DNA of 36,965 nucleotides, taken from contig JASJXX010000018.1 in the NCBI GenBank assembly GCA_030123765.1, positions 1-36,965 on the forward strand. Direction: 5' to 3'. The stretch comes from Actinomycetota bacterium. Its GTDB lineage: Bacteria; Actinomycetota; Acidimicrobiia; Spongiisociales; UBA5794. Shown here one piece after another: positions 15,769-23,858 of this stretch (positions are counted from its first letter, which is position 1; every line of letters starts with the position of its first letter). The notes beneath the pieces were generated by a model. That model saw only the letters and a program-made list of their open reading frames with translations, ran no database searches and was not told the origin of the DNA. Made by a program: the position numbers and the translations under genes.

Positions 15769-17057
15769 TGCGTCACTCGCAGCGCATCAGGGAAGTATTC
15801 GGGGTTGAGCCGCAGGCGGGAACTGATGGCGTGGCCGTACATCAGCTCGGCATCCGCCACTACAGCGGCATGCTCGGCGATCCTCTGCGATCCCCCCGCC
15901 GTAACGCGCTGCGTCGTCACCGTCTTGAGGTACTTGCCAACCCACAGCCCGCCGGTGTAGCGGCTCGCACCCATCGTCGGTAGCGTGTGGTTCGTACCGA
16001 TGGCTTTGTCGGAGAACGCCACCGTTGCGTGGGTACCGATGAACAAGCTTCCATAATTGGTGAGCCGCGTCACGAACCATTCGGGGTCAGCCACTTGCAC
16101 TTCGAGATGCTCCGGCGCGGCATCGTCGGCAACTTTCGCCATCTCCTCGTCGTCTTCGCACAGGATCACCGTGCCGTAATCGCGCCACGCTGCTCCGGCC
16201 ACATCTGCCGTCGGCCAGGTCTCGAGCCAACGGTCGACCTCGATGATCGTCTCTCGACCAAGATCCCGCGAGGTAGTCACCAAGATTGCGGGTGAGGTTG
16301 GGCCGTGCTCTGCCTGGCCCAACAGGTCGCACGCCACCACCGCGGGGTCTGCGGTATCGTCGGCGATCACCATGATCTCGGTCGGACCCGCAAGCAGGTC
16401 GATGCCAACGGTGCCGAAGAGCTGTCGCTTCGCTTCGGCCACGTAGGCGTTGCCCGGACCAGCGATCAGATCCACCGGGTCGGAACCTTCAAGACCGAAC
16501 GTCATCGCCGCCAGTGCCTGGACGCCTCCCACACAGAAGATCTCATCGGCTCCCGACTTGACCATCGCCCACAACTGCGGTCTGTGCATACCAAGCTCGT
16601 TCCTGGGTGGAGCACACGCAACCACCCTCGGCACTCCGGCAACCTTGGGTGTCACGACAGTCATCACGGCAGACGCTATCAACGGATACTGACCACCCGG
16701 CGAATACGCACCGGCCGAAGCCACCGGGATGTGCTTCTGGCCCAGAATCACCCCGGGCAGCGTCTCGACCTCAAAATCGATCAACGTGTCGCGTTGCAGA
16801 CGCGCGAAATTTGTGACCTGATCGATGAGGAATTGTGCGCTCTCTTCGACCTCTGGCTCTATCTCTCGCAATGCGCGGTCGATTTCTTCGCCACTCACCC
16901 GAAACGACGGTGGGCTCCAGTTGTCGAACCGCTCCGAGTAGCGGCGCACGGCCGCGTCACCCTCTCGCGCCACGTCGCTGATTATCTGCGACACGGTTGC
17001 CCTGATCTCATCCGTTACATGTTCCGGCGCCCTGACGGGCTCTCTCATATACTCCAC
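15765..17057 (-). CDS. histidinol-dehydrogenase-family alcohol dehydrogenase (HpsN-like), probably not HisD
   Basis: Zinc- and NAD-dependent four-electron dehydrogenases of this family oxidise a primary alcohol to a carboxylate. The chain keeps AGAYSPGGQYPL, the IAGPGNAYVAEAKR block, GPTEIMVIAD, the Gln/His zinc pair in LLGQAEHG and the GTNHTLPT block. The C-terminal metal His is in MYGHAISSRLRL. HisD usually has QAEHD and a different segment after NHTLPT; here TGGLWVGKYLKTV recalls sulfopropanediol dehydrogenase HpsN and other catabolic HisD paralogues. It sits in a catabolic operon away from any his genes. The start is GTG 17057 with GAGGAG 8 nt upstream. I am confident of the family but not of the substrate. 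Confidence 0.85.
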   Translation of the reverse strand: MEYMREPVRAPEHVTDEIRATVSQIISDVAREGDAAVRRYSERFDNWSPPSFRVSGEEIDRALREIEPEVEESAQFLIDQVTNFARLQRDTLIDFEVETLPGVILGQKHIPVASAGAYSPGGQYPLIASAVMTVVTPKVAGVPRVVACAPPRNELGMHRPQLWAMVKSGADEIFCVGGVQALAAMTFGLEGSDPVDLIAGPGNAYVAEAKRQLFGTVGIDLLAGPTEIMVIADDTADPAVVACDLLGQAEHGPTSPAILVTTSRDLGRETIIEVDRWLETWPTADVAGAAWRDYGTVILCEDDEEMAKVADDAAPEHLEVQVADPEWFVTRLTNYGSLFIGTHATVAFSDKAIGTNHTLPTMGASRYTGGLWVGKYLKTVTTQRVTAGGSQRIAEHAAVVADAELMYGHAISSRLRLNPEYFPDALRVTQ

Positions 17058-17069
17058 GGTCGGGCTCCT

Positions 17070-17789
17070 CTAGTCTTGTTTCGTATCTGTCGTATGGGCG
17101 GGTCGTGCTAGCCACGATCGCAACGCCGCCGTCACGGCCTCAGGTGCGTCGATCGTCGAGAGGTGGCCAGCCGCGGGAACAATTGCCAGCTCCGCTCCCG
17201 AGATTCGAGCCGCAATCTCCTCATGCAACACGACCGGGCACACGGCATCTTCTGCACCACAAAGGACGAGGGTCGGACATTCGATCTGACCGAGAACGCC
17301 ACTGTTGTCGGGTCTATGGGAGTTCGCGTGGTTCTGGCGGAGAAAAGCTTCCGGCCCGATGGCGGCTGCCATGTCGAGCACCAGCTGCCTCAGCCTCCTG
17401 TCCTCCTGCCTGTGAATCAGAATCGGAGCCAGCCGCTCAGGTGTGATCCGATCGAAGTCGCCATCGAGGGTCATCTGCTCGAATACCGTCCACGTCGCTA
17501 CCTGTGCCTTCGTCGGAGGGGTGTGGTTGGTGTCGAGCAGCGCCAGGTGTGTCACGCGTTGAGGCGCGACGCGCACGACCTCGAGCGCTACGATGCCACC
17601 GAGGGAGAGACCGCCGAGCGCGAATTTCTCTGGCGCGGCGTCGAGCACCGACTCCGCCATGCCCTCGATAGTGTCTGCTGTTGTCAGGTCACCGACTCTC
17701 ACGTCGGCGAGAGCGGACAGCTGTTCAACCTGGTGGGAGAACAAGCGCTCGTCACAGAGCGTGCCCGGCAGCAGGAGAAGGCTGGTCAT
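17070..17789 (-). CDS. alpha/beta hydrolase
   Basis: A 239-aa alpha/beta-fold hydrolase of the esterase/lactonase type. It shows the oxyanion-region start LLLLPGTLCDERLF, the nucleophile elbow GLSLGG, the acid in LVLCGAEDAVCPV and the catalytic His in PAAGHLSTIDAPE. There is no signal peptide, so it is cytoplasmic. Its ATG overlaps the bicupin gene stop in ATGA at 17786-17789. In a pathway context it could open a lactone or ester made by the neighbouring dehydrogenases; this is inference. 3-oxoadipate enol-lactonase-like enzymes have the same architecture. Confidence 0.85.
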   Translation of the reverse strand: MTSLLLLPGTLCDERLFSHQVEQLSALADVRVGDLTTADTIEGMAESVLDAAPEKFALGGLSLGGIVALEVVRVAPQRVTHLALLDTNHTPPTKAQVATWTVFEQMTLDGDFDRITPERLAPILIHRQEDRRLRQLVLDMAAAIGPEAFLRQNHANSHRPDNSGVLGQIECPTLVLCGAEDAVCPVVLHEEIAARISGAELAIVPAAGHLSTIDAPEAVTAALRSWLARPAHTTDTKQD

Positions 17790-18949
17790 GGGATCGCGCG
17801 GAAGTGCTGGCCGAGAAGGTGCTTGGGGGCCAGGTACCCGCTTGCATCAATGCCCCACCCGGCCTTCTCGGCGGCCCCAACCGTCTCGGCCGGCCACTCG
17901 ATGCGGGTCCGGCTTTCGCCGCCGTTGATGACGAGCATCACTGCGTCTTTGTCGCTCTCATTGCGGAATGACCTCCATGCGTTCCGTGGGACAGATACGA
18001 CCGATCCGGGCTCGAGCGATCGCGATAACTTGTCGGGTCCGACGTTGACCTCGAGGGTCCAACCGGGGTCTGCGATGAGCAGGACCTGCGTGTCGGAGTG
18101 CCGGTGTGTCGAGACGCTCTCGCCCCCCGCTACTGCGAGCCATTCAATGCTGAAACCGTGCAGGTTGCGGATGGGGGGCTCGTGGTCCCTGTCCATGGTC
18201 ATTCCCCACCCCAATACCGGTGCGAGGCGACTGGCGTGTCCCGGCAGCACAGCGTCGAGGAGCGCTCGATCACTCCAGGCGAGGTCACCGTCCGCGATCA
18301 GTCTTTCGGCGAGTTCCGCATCGGTGTAACGCCGCAGACTGTCGATATCCGTCTCTGACATCGGAGATACCAGCTCAACGGAATCGTCGATGACGTCCCC
18401 CGATTCCGTGTCCAACAGAACGCCGTCGACGGTGAGGTAAAGACCTGTAAGGGATGCCTGGTGCATGACCTTGGGCGACCACATTATGCCCCCCGTGTCG
18501 TCACCGCCGAGCACCGCGTAGAGAGTGACGTCGTCGGTACCGACGTTGCGAAAGCCGCGGAAGATCCACGTAGGAACCGAGAACACGAAGCGCCCCGAAA
18601 CCGCGATCCGTTGATCGGATTCAACGCCGACACGGAACTCGTACTCACCACCGAGGGAGACGAACACTTCTGCCGTGTAGTGCAGGTGCTGGCTGTTGAT
18701 AGCTCCGCCAGGTAGCCCGGCCGCACCCAGGTTGAATCCGTGAGACTCCCTCACGTTGACGTGTTGGTCCGGGTTCTGCGAGACGCCTGGACCAATCATC
18801 GAATAGTTCAGCTTTCCCTGGGAGTCCGGGAGGCGGACATCGAGGAACGCAGCTTCGTCGGCGACAAAGGCACTTGGCGGGATGATGCGCCGGTCGAAAT
18901 CCTCTGGAGTGACGCTCTCGATCTCAGGCATGTCTGTCTCTTGTCTCAT
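17786..18949 (-). CDS. two-domain cupin protein
   Basis: A 387-aa bicupin. The first cupin (residues about 70-165) has QHLHYTAEVFVSLGGEYEF and FSVPTWIFRGFRN. The second (about 265-355) has STHRHSDTQVLLIADPGW, LEPGSVVSVPRNAWRSFRN and an FRN repeat of the same motif. The HxH-x3-E set in domain one can hold a metal; domain two has HRH without an obvious Glu. It could be a ring-cleaving dioxygenase, an isomerase or a sugar-binding cupin; I cannot choose. It overlaps both neighbours by ATGA and is in the middle of the SnoaL/dehydrogenase operon. An alternative start at 18931 (MPEIES) lacks the overlap. Confidence 0.8.
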   Translation of the reverse strand: MRQETDMPEIESVTPEDFDRRIIPPSAFVADEAAFLDVRLPDSQGKLNYSMIGPGVSQNPDQHVNVRESHGFNLGAAGLPGGAINSQHLHYTAEVFVSLGGEYEFRVGVESDQRIAVSGRFVFSVPTWIFRGFRNVGTDDVTLYAVLGGDDTGGIMWSPKVMHQASLTGLYLTVDGVLLDTESGDVIDDSVELVSPMSETDIDSLRRYTDAELAERLIADGDLAWSDRALLDAVLPGHASRLAPVLGWGMTMDRDHEPPIRNLHGFSIEWLAVAGGESVSTHRHSDTQVLLIADPGWTLEVNVGPDKLSRSLEPGSVVSVPRNAWRSFRNESDKDAVMLVINGGESRTRIEWPAETVGAAEKAGWGIDASGYLAPKHLLGQHFRAIP

Positions 18950-20151
18950 CTGGTCTGACTTCCTCCGGTCGCGTGTCGCTCGAACGTTCTGGATGTGGCG
19001 GGTTCAGTGGCATGGATCTGTTTGAGAAGCGAGAACTCGTCGAAAACAGTCCACTCGGCGGCTATCTGCCCGTTGCGTACAAGGTGGTGAGAGAAGCCGA
19101 TCAGTTGGATCTTGCGGCCGCTCGGTGGCCCATGCGGTCCCGGGCCGTCGTGTGTTCCGTGGAGACGCCAGCGCGTCGCGACGACTCTTCCCCCGTGTCT
19201 CGCGTTCGACATCACGTGCTCGACGTCGATAGTCACGTCGGAGAACTCGGAGAACCAGCCGAGCAGGAAGTGCCGATAGTCGGCCGGGCTGTCCAGTGAC
19301 CGGTTCGTTGAGGTCGAGACAACGGCGTCGGGGCTGAAATAACTCTCGACGAGATCGACACGCCGCTCGTTCCACACGTCGTGAAACATCGAGCGCACGA
19401 GATGCTCCTCCATGACCTGGCCAGGCCGAAGGGTGCCGATCGGCTCCGGTTGGATCCGGAGCGGCGTTCCGTCGGCCACGCCAACGGCCGGGACCACCAA
19501 CCCGCCGCGCGCCTCGGCTTCAAGGCTGCCGATCTCCCTGGCGAGAGCGACCTCATCGAATCCGAGTGACCTCACCAGGTTGAGCTCGTCTCTTGTGAGC
19601 CACTCCTCAATCACCATGTTCTCGCGAACCACCGTATGGGCCACCGTCCGGCGAACGAACGTCAGTCCCGTTGGAGGGCCATAGGCGGTCCTGCCGAGGT
19701 GGGTCCCGGTGTGAGTCATCCGGTGTGAGCAGTGGAAGCCTGCGACGTCATCGCCCGACCAGACAACGTCGTCACCGTGGAGCCGGATGTCGGGATAGGC
19801 CGACTGGGTTGCGATGGTGGATTTAATGATGAGATCCCGGCCGTGCTGAGTGCCTTCGCTCGTGTGGAGGGGGAAGCTGTCGGCGTAGTGCGTGTGGAGA
19901 AGGTCGATCTCGCCCTCCTCCCAGATGCGGTGGGTACATCGAATGATGTAGTGGACGATGTCTGCATAGATCTCATCAAAACCTTCGAGATCCTGTCGCC
20001 GCTTGCCGTCATCGGCAAAAAAGTCTTCGAGCAGCGAACCCGCAGCGACAACTACGGGGTCGAGGGTCCCGGGCACAGCATGCAGCCACGTCATGTCAGG
20101 TAGGTTGGCCCACCCGCCCGAACGCCCGGCATCCGACGCTGTACCTCTCAT
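18946..20151 (-). CDS. tandem SnoaL-like (NTF2-fold) protein
   Basis: Two NTF2-fold SnoaL-type domains in one 401-aa chain. The first (about 60-195) runs through IIRCTHRIWEEGEIDLLHTHYAD to VIEEWLTRDEL. The second (about 245-375) runs from MFHDVWNERRVDLVESYFS to AAEWTVFDEFSLLKQI. The pattern of initial helix, WxxG or NxRR turn, central beta strands with GRxxxFVRR or GRKIQLIGF and final EEW/AEW is typical of the ester cyclase/SnoaL group. Members include cyclases, isomerases, hydrolases and dehydratases. Translational coupling (ATGA) ties it to the next SnoaL gene upstream and the bicupin downstream. The exact reaction is unknown. Confidence 0.8.
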   Translation of the reverse strand: MRGTASDAGRSGGWANLPDMTWLHAVPGTLDPVVVAAGSLLEDFFADDGKRRQDLEGFDEIYADIVHYIIRCTHRIWEEGEIDLLHTHYADSFPLHTSEGTQHGRDLIIKSTIATQSAYPDIRLHGDDVVWSGDDVAGFHCSHRMTHTGTHLGRTAYGPPTGLTFVRRTVAHTVVRENMVIEEWLTRDELNLVRSLGFDEVALAREIGSLEAEARGGLVVPAVGVADGTPLRIQPEPIGTLRPGQVMEEHLVRSMFHDVWNERRVDLVESYFSPDAVVSTSTNRSLDSPADYRHFLLGWFSEFSDVTIDVEHVMSNARHGGRVVATRWRLHGTHDGPGPHGPPSGRKIQLIGFSHHLVRNGQIAAEWTVFDEFSLLKQIHATEPATSRTFERHATGGSQTR

Positions 20152-21152
20152 GTAGCGTCGATCTCTAGCAGTGGAGCTCTGATCGAGCCTCCCGGAAACA
20201 GCTCATGACCTAACTGAGATGCGATATCAGGGAGATCGATCAAGACCCAGTTCTCGGTGAGAAGAGATCCCTCGGCGCGCCACCAGTCCATGACTCGCAT
20301 CGTGACCTCGAGACCGGTCTTCGGAATGCCGAGATACTCGGCTGAGTGGGTTGCGACCAAGCTTGGCCAGCCAGCGGATGCTGCATACGGGCCGTCACCG
20401 AATAACGAGATTTCGCCAGCGCCGCGCCGGTCGGGGAATGATGTGAGGAAGGGCCGCTGATGTTGATCCTCGAACCCTTCGACGCCGACCGTGCTTCCGA
20501 TACCACCCGGTCCGTACCAGAACATGTTGGGGTGCCAGTACTCGCGCATGCGCATCGACTCGAGGCGTTCTCCGTCGTACTGCAGCAGGCCATCGAACAG
20601 CATCCTGTGCACGAGCTCCACCGCTCCGAAACCGTCGGCAGCATCGCTGTGAATGAATCCGTTGTCGGTGGGCGGTCCTGGGACGAGGTCGGCGTCGTAC
20701 CTCCCGTCTGGCAGAAGATCGTGGCCGGCACGGTGTGCGAGGTCGAGAATGTCGAGAAGGAGGAGGGTGTCACCGATCTTGCCACGGGTCATGTCGTGGA
20801 AGACACCAAAGCGCAGCGCTGCGGGAGACCCAGTTGGGGGTATACCGAGCCACTCCGCTGTGAACTCGCCCGTCAAGTAGCCGGTTCCAGTAACCCATAA
20901 CGCGTCCTCCTGTTCTCCGGAGATCAGGACGTGCCATTCGACGTCGAGTTCTCCGAGCGCATGCCGAACGGGCTGCCAGCAGCTCGATCCGAACGCGGAG
21001 GAACGCAGTTCGTTGATCGGGTGAGACACGCTCCAACGACTATCAGGGGCCACTGCTCGCGCAACGACATCGTTGAGATCCTCGGCAGGGGCGTGTCCGA
21101 GGAGATTCCAGAACTCAAGCACATCGTCTCTCGCACGGGTGACGTCTGCCAT
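20148..21152 (-). CDS. tandem SnoaL-like (NTF2-fold) protein, paralogue of its upstream neighbour
   Basis: Another double NTF2-fold protein, 334 aa. Its second half, with HQRPFLTSFPDRRGAGE, SAEYLGIPKTGLEVTMRVMDWWR and ENWVLIDLPDIASQLG, closely matches the single-domain protein encoded just upstream (HQRPFLHAFPDKRADDQ, GDWLGIPATGEPVEVRYMDIWR, ENWVLIDILGFLEQLG). The two therefore share a recent ancestor. The first half is a diverged copy (GYLTGEFTAEWLGIPPTGSPAALRFG spread over residues about 110-135). I take ATG 21152, spaced well from AGGAAG; the GTG one codon earlier overlaps the upstream stop. Its stop overlaps the next gene by ATGA. Confidence 0.8.
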   Translation of the reverse strand: MADVTRARDDVLEFWNLLGHAPAEDLNDVVARAVAPDSRWSVSHPINELRSSAFGSSCWQPVRHALGELDVEWHVLISGEQEDALWVTGTGYLTGEFTAEWLGIPPTGSPAALRFGVFHDMTRGKIGDTLLLLDILDLAHRAGHDLLPDGRYDADLVPGPPTDNGFIHSDAADGFGAVELVHRMLFDGLLQYDGERLESMRMREYWHPNMFWYGPGGIGSTVGVEGFEDQHQRPFLTSFPDRRGAGEISLFGDGPYAASAGWPSLVATHSAEYLGIPKTGLEVTMRVMDWWRAEGSLLTENWVLIDLPDIASQLGHELFPGGSIRAPLLEIDAT

Positions 21153-21655
21153 CACCCTTCCTGCCGATCTGGGTCAGCGACCCGGTCGAAGAACTCAGGC
21201 TGTTTCGATCCTATGAAGCGAAGGACGTTGCCGATGTTGTAGCCGAGCTGTTCCAGGAAGCCGAGGATGTCGATCAGCACCCAGTTCTCCACAAGTCTGC
21301 CATCTTCGGCCCGCCAGATGTCCATGTACCTCACCTCGACCGGCTCACCCGTCGCGGGGATACCGAGCCAGTCCCCATCGTGGGTGGCATGCTGGACTCC
21401 TGCCGCGGCTGCCCACTCTCCACACCCGAAGCGAATCTGGTCATCTGCACGTTTGTCGGGGAACGCGTGCAGAAAGGGGCGCTGATGGTTCTCCTGGAAG
21501 TCGGCGAGTCCATGCTTCGTTCCGATGCCCGCGGGTCCCCGCCACACCATGTCGTCAGACCAGTACGCCTCCTGGCCATCGATCACGTGCTCGTTGAGAG
21601 CCGCGACCATCGCGGCGACGAGTTCGAGTGCGTTGGTGTCCTTCCCCTCCGTCAT
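21152..21655 (-). CDS. single SnoaL-like (NTF2-fold) protein, first enzyme gene of operon 1
   Basis: A 167-aa NTF2-fold protein: AAMVAALNEHVIDGQEAYW, MVWRGPAGIGTKHGLADF and the closing ENWVLIDILGFLEQLGYN. The start ATG at 21655 is behind GGGAG and overlaps the end of the upstream regulator relic in ATGA; a start at 21694 would lie inside the relic. It is the first enzyme gene after promoter A. Its near-copy is fused into the next gene. Function could be cyclisation, dehydration or isomerisation of a pathway intermediate, but no catalytic set can be assigned with confidence. Confidence 0.82.
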   Translation of the reverse strand: MTEGKDTNALELVAAMVAALNEHVIDGQEAYWSDDMVWRGPAGIGTKHGLADFQENHQRPFLHAFPDKRADDQIRFGCGEWAAAAGVQHATHDGDWLGIPATGEPVEVRYMDIWRAEDGRLVENWVLIDILGFLEQLGYNIGNVLRFIGSKQPEFFDRVADPDRQEG

Positions 21656-21918
21656 TGCTCGACTGCTCCCGCCGCCTCTGGAACGGACAGCCACCGCTCA
21701 CTACTCGCGGCGCCAACGACTGTCGCCATGGGGATCCGGCTGATCGCTGCCGTCGCCCCGAGAACACGGACCTTCGGTGTGGGTAGGACGAGAACGGGTG
21801 GTGAGAACGTACGAGCACCACTCGTCCGTGCAACCCGTGGCGCTTCAGAGATGCCCCTCCAATTCGCCAAAGTTGCACCTCTCCGGTTACGCCTCCGTTC
21901 GTAATCTCCCGTGTTCAC
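21652..21918 (-). pseudogene. regulator relic A: decayed LacI-type DNA-binding region ahead of operon 1
   Basis: An open frame of 88 codons starts at GTG 21918, 6 nt after GGAGG, only 28 nt below the -10 of promoter A. It ends in ATGA overlapping the first SnoaL gene. The beginning VNT-DYERRR matches relic B (VNT-EHCERLR) after a 3-nt gap. Further on, ATLANWRGISEAPRVAR and VRVLGATAAISRIP resemble a worn LacI helix-turn-helix and the following helix, but key residues of the HTH are lost. I read it as a decayed 5' end of a LacI-family gene, perhaps kept open because translation of the next gene depends on it. Confidence 0.5.
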
Positions 21919-21946
21919 AAGCATCCTCCGAATCGATATGAGTTAC

Positions 21947-21976
21947 ATTCTATGACTACGTATTCAGAGATTGCAA
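21947..21976 (-). promoter_or_regulatory. promoter/operator A (operon 1)
   Basis: Minus strand: -35 TTGCAA (21971-21976), 18-nt spacer, -10 TAGAAT (21947-21952). The spacer ends with TGAATACGTAGTCA (21953-21966), a 14-bp near-palindrome with one mismatched pair and a central CG, as in LacI-family operators, directly touching the -10. A bound repressor would block RNA polymerase. Identical cores occur at 29574-29587 and 34965-34978. Confidence 0.82.
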
Positions 21977-22028
21977 GCGAAATGATCTCCCTCGCATCGT
22001 CATGGGTCGAGATCAACGGAGACGTCGC

Positions 22029-22144
22029 CGTCTGACCGTCCGTACGTCGCTCTTGGGCCGCGGGACGCTTCTTCGCACGAGCCACCGTGAGCGGGCATCG
22101 GCGCGACCTGTGGAGCTGAACGCAGGAACAGACCCGGTCAGACG
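22029..22144. repeat. 10-bp inverted repeat in the gap between operons 2 and 1
   Basis: CGTCTGACCG at 22029-22038 and its exact reverse complement CGGTCAGACG at 22135-22144 face each other across 96 nt, between the end of operon 2 and promoter A. The arms are too far apart for a standard terminator. I see no gene in 21977-22153. Confidence 0.4.
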
Positions 22145-22153
22145 AGGATGCCT

Positions 22154-22975
22154 TCAGAGGCTGAACAGGCGTTCGTAATCCTCGTCGGTGACGGTCTTGT
22201 ACCCTGGCGTCGGAAGCGCCTGGAACCCTCTTCCACCATCGATATAGATCGACTGGCCGAAGATGAAGTCCGAGTCGTCACTCGCAAGAAACACGGCCAA
22301 CCGTCCGCACTCCCGCGGCGTGCCGACGCGTCCAAGCGGCGTCCGTGAGAGGATCGTGTCCATGAGCTGCTTGTCGGATCCGACCCTGCGCATCAAGTCA
22401 GTCTCTATGGGCCCAGGCGCCATCGCGTTGACCTTGATGTTGTGGGGAGCGAGCGCAACCGCCTGTACTTTGGTCAGCTGCGCGATACCACCCTTGGACG
22501 TGGTGTAGACGACCTGCGAGTCCAAGGCGAGGTGCGCGTTCACGGAGGACATATTGATGATGACGCCCCCATCCCCCTGCTTGATCATCTGTCGGGCAGC
22601 CCTCTGTCCCCCGAAGAACATGCCCTTGAGGTTGACACCCATGATCCGGTCATACTGCTCGGGCGTGACGTCGAGAAAGTGGGTCTTGTCGGCATCGTTG
22701 ATGCCCGCGTTCGCCACGTAAATGTCAAGTCGGCCGAATCGCTCAACCACCCGCTCGATTATCTTGTCCAAGTCAGCGAGACGCGAGACATCACAGTTGA
22801 CGAAGATCGCCTCTCCACCAACGGACTCGATCTCCCTGACACCTGCTTCCCCGGTCTCGTCGGTCGTACCACCGATCACCACCTTCGCTCCTTCGAGCGC
22901 GAACTCCAGCGCAATACCGAGCCCGATGCCTTTGGTTCCACCGGCGATGACCGCCACTCTGTCTCTCAGTTTCAT
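22154..22975 (-). CDS. short-chain dehydrogenase/reductase (last gene of operon 2)
   Basis: Classical SDR, 273 aa, with GGTKGIG cofactor loop, VANAG, catalytic Ser in INMSSVN, YTTSK and APGPIETD. It has IDGGRGFQ near the end, followed by an unusual 20-residue C-terminal tail. NAD(P) dependence is expected, but the acidic-residue test after strand two (IGGTTDE) is not decisive. The gene lies 43 nt after the aldolase and ends operon 2. It probably oxidises or reduces a hydroxyl on the demethylated carbon skeleton; substrate unknown. Confidence 0.88.
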   Translation of the reverse strand: MKLRDRVAVIAGGTKGIGLGIALEFALEGAKVVIGGTTDETGEAGVREIESVGGEAIFVNCDVSRLADLDKIIERVVERFGRLDIYVANAGINDADKTHFLDVTPEQYDRIMGVNLKGMFFGGQRAARQMIKQGDGGVIINMSSVNAHLALDSQVVYTTSKGGIAQLTKVQAVALAPHNIKVNAMAPGPIETDLMRRVGSDKQLMDTILSRTPLGRVGTPRECGRLAVFLASDDSDFIFGQSIYIDGGRGFQALPTPGYKTVTDEDYERLFSL

Positions 22976-23018
22976 GGGCGAAGTCTCCGATCTGCTCTTC
23001 CAACTCGCCGGCTTCTCA

Positions 23019-23804
23019 TCACCCGTCGCCGTATACGCTGCGGAAGGCGGCCACGGCCTCGTCCCCCACTCGTCGCAGCGTCGCGCCGTCCTGCATCACG
23101 ACGATCCACTGATAGCCCTTTTCGAAGTAGGCCCTAGCCTCGTTCCAGTCGGCTGCGAGCGTGCCCAGAAACTTGTCGGAAGCCAGTACGCTCTCCTCGA
23201 TCGCGGCAATCGTCTCCTGCACTTCCGGTTGCGTCGCGTTGCCCAGGTATCCCATGCTGCTCGCGAGATCCATTGGACCGACAAATATGCCGTCCAGCCC
23301 TGCGACCGAGAGTATCTCATCAAGATTCTCCACCGCCTGAGCTGTCTCTACGGCGACGATCACGACGGTTTCTGCGTTGGCCGAAGTGAGATAACGCATG
23401 ACGTCGCCCGTATAGCCCGCGGCGCGCGGACTACCCGCAACACCACGAACTCCTTGCGGCGGATACTTGCAGGCTGCAACCGCGGCCTCTGCTTCCTCGC
23501 GCGTGTTGACGTAGGGGACGAGCACGCCCATCACGCCAGTATCGAGGATTCTCTTGATTGCAACCGCGTCATTCCAGGGAGCTCGCGCGAATGGAACGAC
23601 TCCGGATCCGTTCATGGCCTGTAGCTGGGCCTGTAAGTTCGCGAAGTCGCCTGGGGCATGTTCGAGGTCGACGATGAGCCAGTCGAACCCCGACCGACTC
23701 ATGATCTCTGCTGCAATGGGGCTGATTGTCTGGAGGAAGCCGCCAACGGTCTTCTGACCTCGTTCCAATTTTCGCTTTACCGGGTTTCCTATGGCTCTAT
23801 TCAT
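23019..23804 (-). CDS. HpcH/HpaI-family class II aldolase
   Basis: A TIM-barrel, metal-dependent aldolase that cleaves a 2-oxo-hydroxy acid to pyruvate (or a relative) and an aldehyde. Visible motifs: FDWLIVDLEHAPGDF (catalytic His region), RAPWND (substrate Arg), GVRG, the metal Glu in VAVETAQAVEN and the metal Asp in FVGPMDLASSMG. At 261 aa it has family length. I choose ATG 23804 with TGGGA just upstream; a GTG at 23822 would add six residues. It probably performs the carbon-carbon cleavage at the end of operon 2's pathway. Related members include 2-dehydro-3-deoxyglucarate and 4-hydroxy-2-oxoheptanedioate aldolases. Confidence 0.88.
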   Translation of the reverse strand: MNRAIGNPVKRKLERGQKTVGGFLQTISPIAAEIMSRSGFDWLIVDLEHAPGDFANLQAQLQAMNGSGVVPFARAPWNDAVAIKRILDTGVMGVLVPYVNTREEAEAAVAACKYPPQGVRGVAGSPRAAGYTGDVMRYLTSANAETVVIVAVETAQAVENLDEILSVAGLDGIFVGPMDLASSMGYLGNATQPEVQETIAAIEESVLASDKFLGTLAADWNEARAYFEKGYQWIVVMQDGATLRRVGDEAVAAFRSVYGDG

Positions 23805-23858
23805 GAAATTCCCACAGTTCACCGTCGTTCTGCCTCGTGGAGTTACCTGTAGACATCA

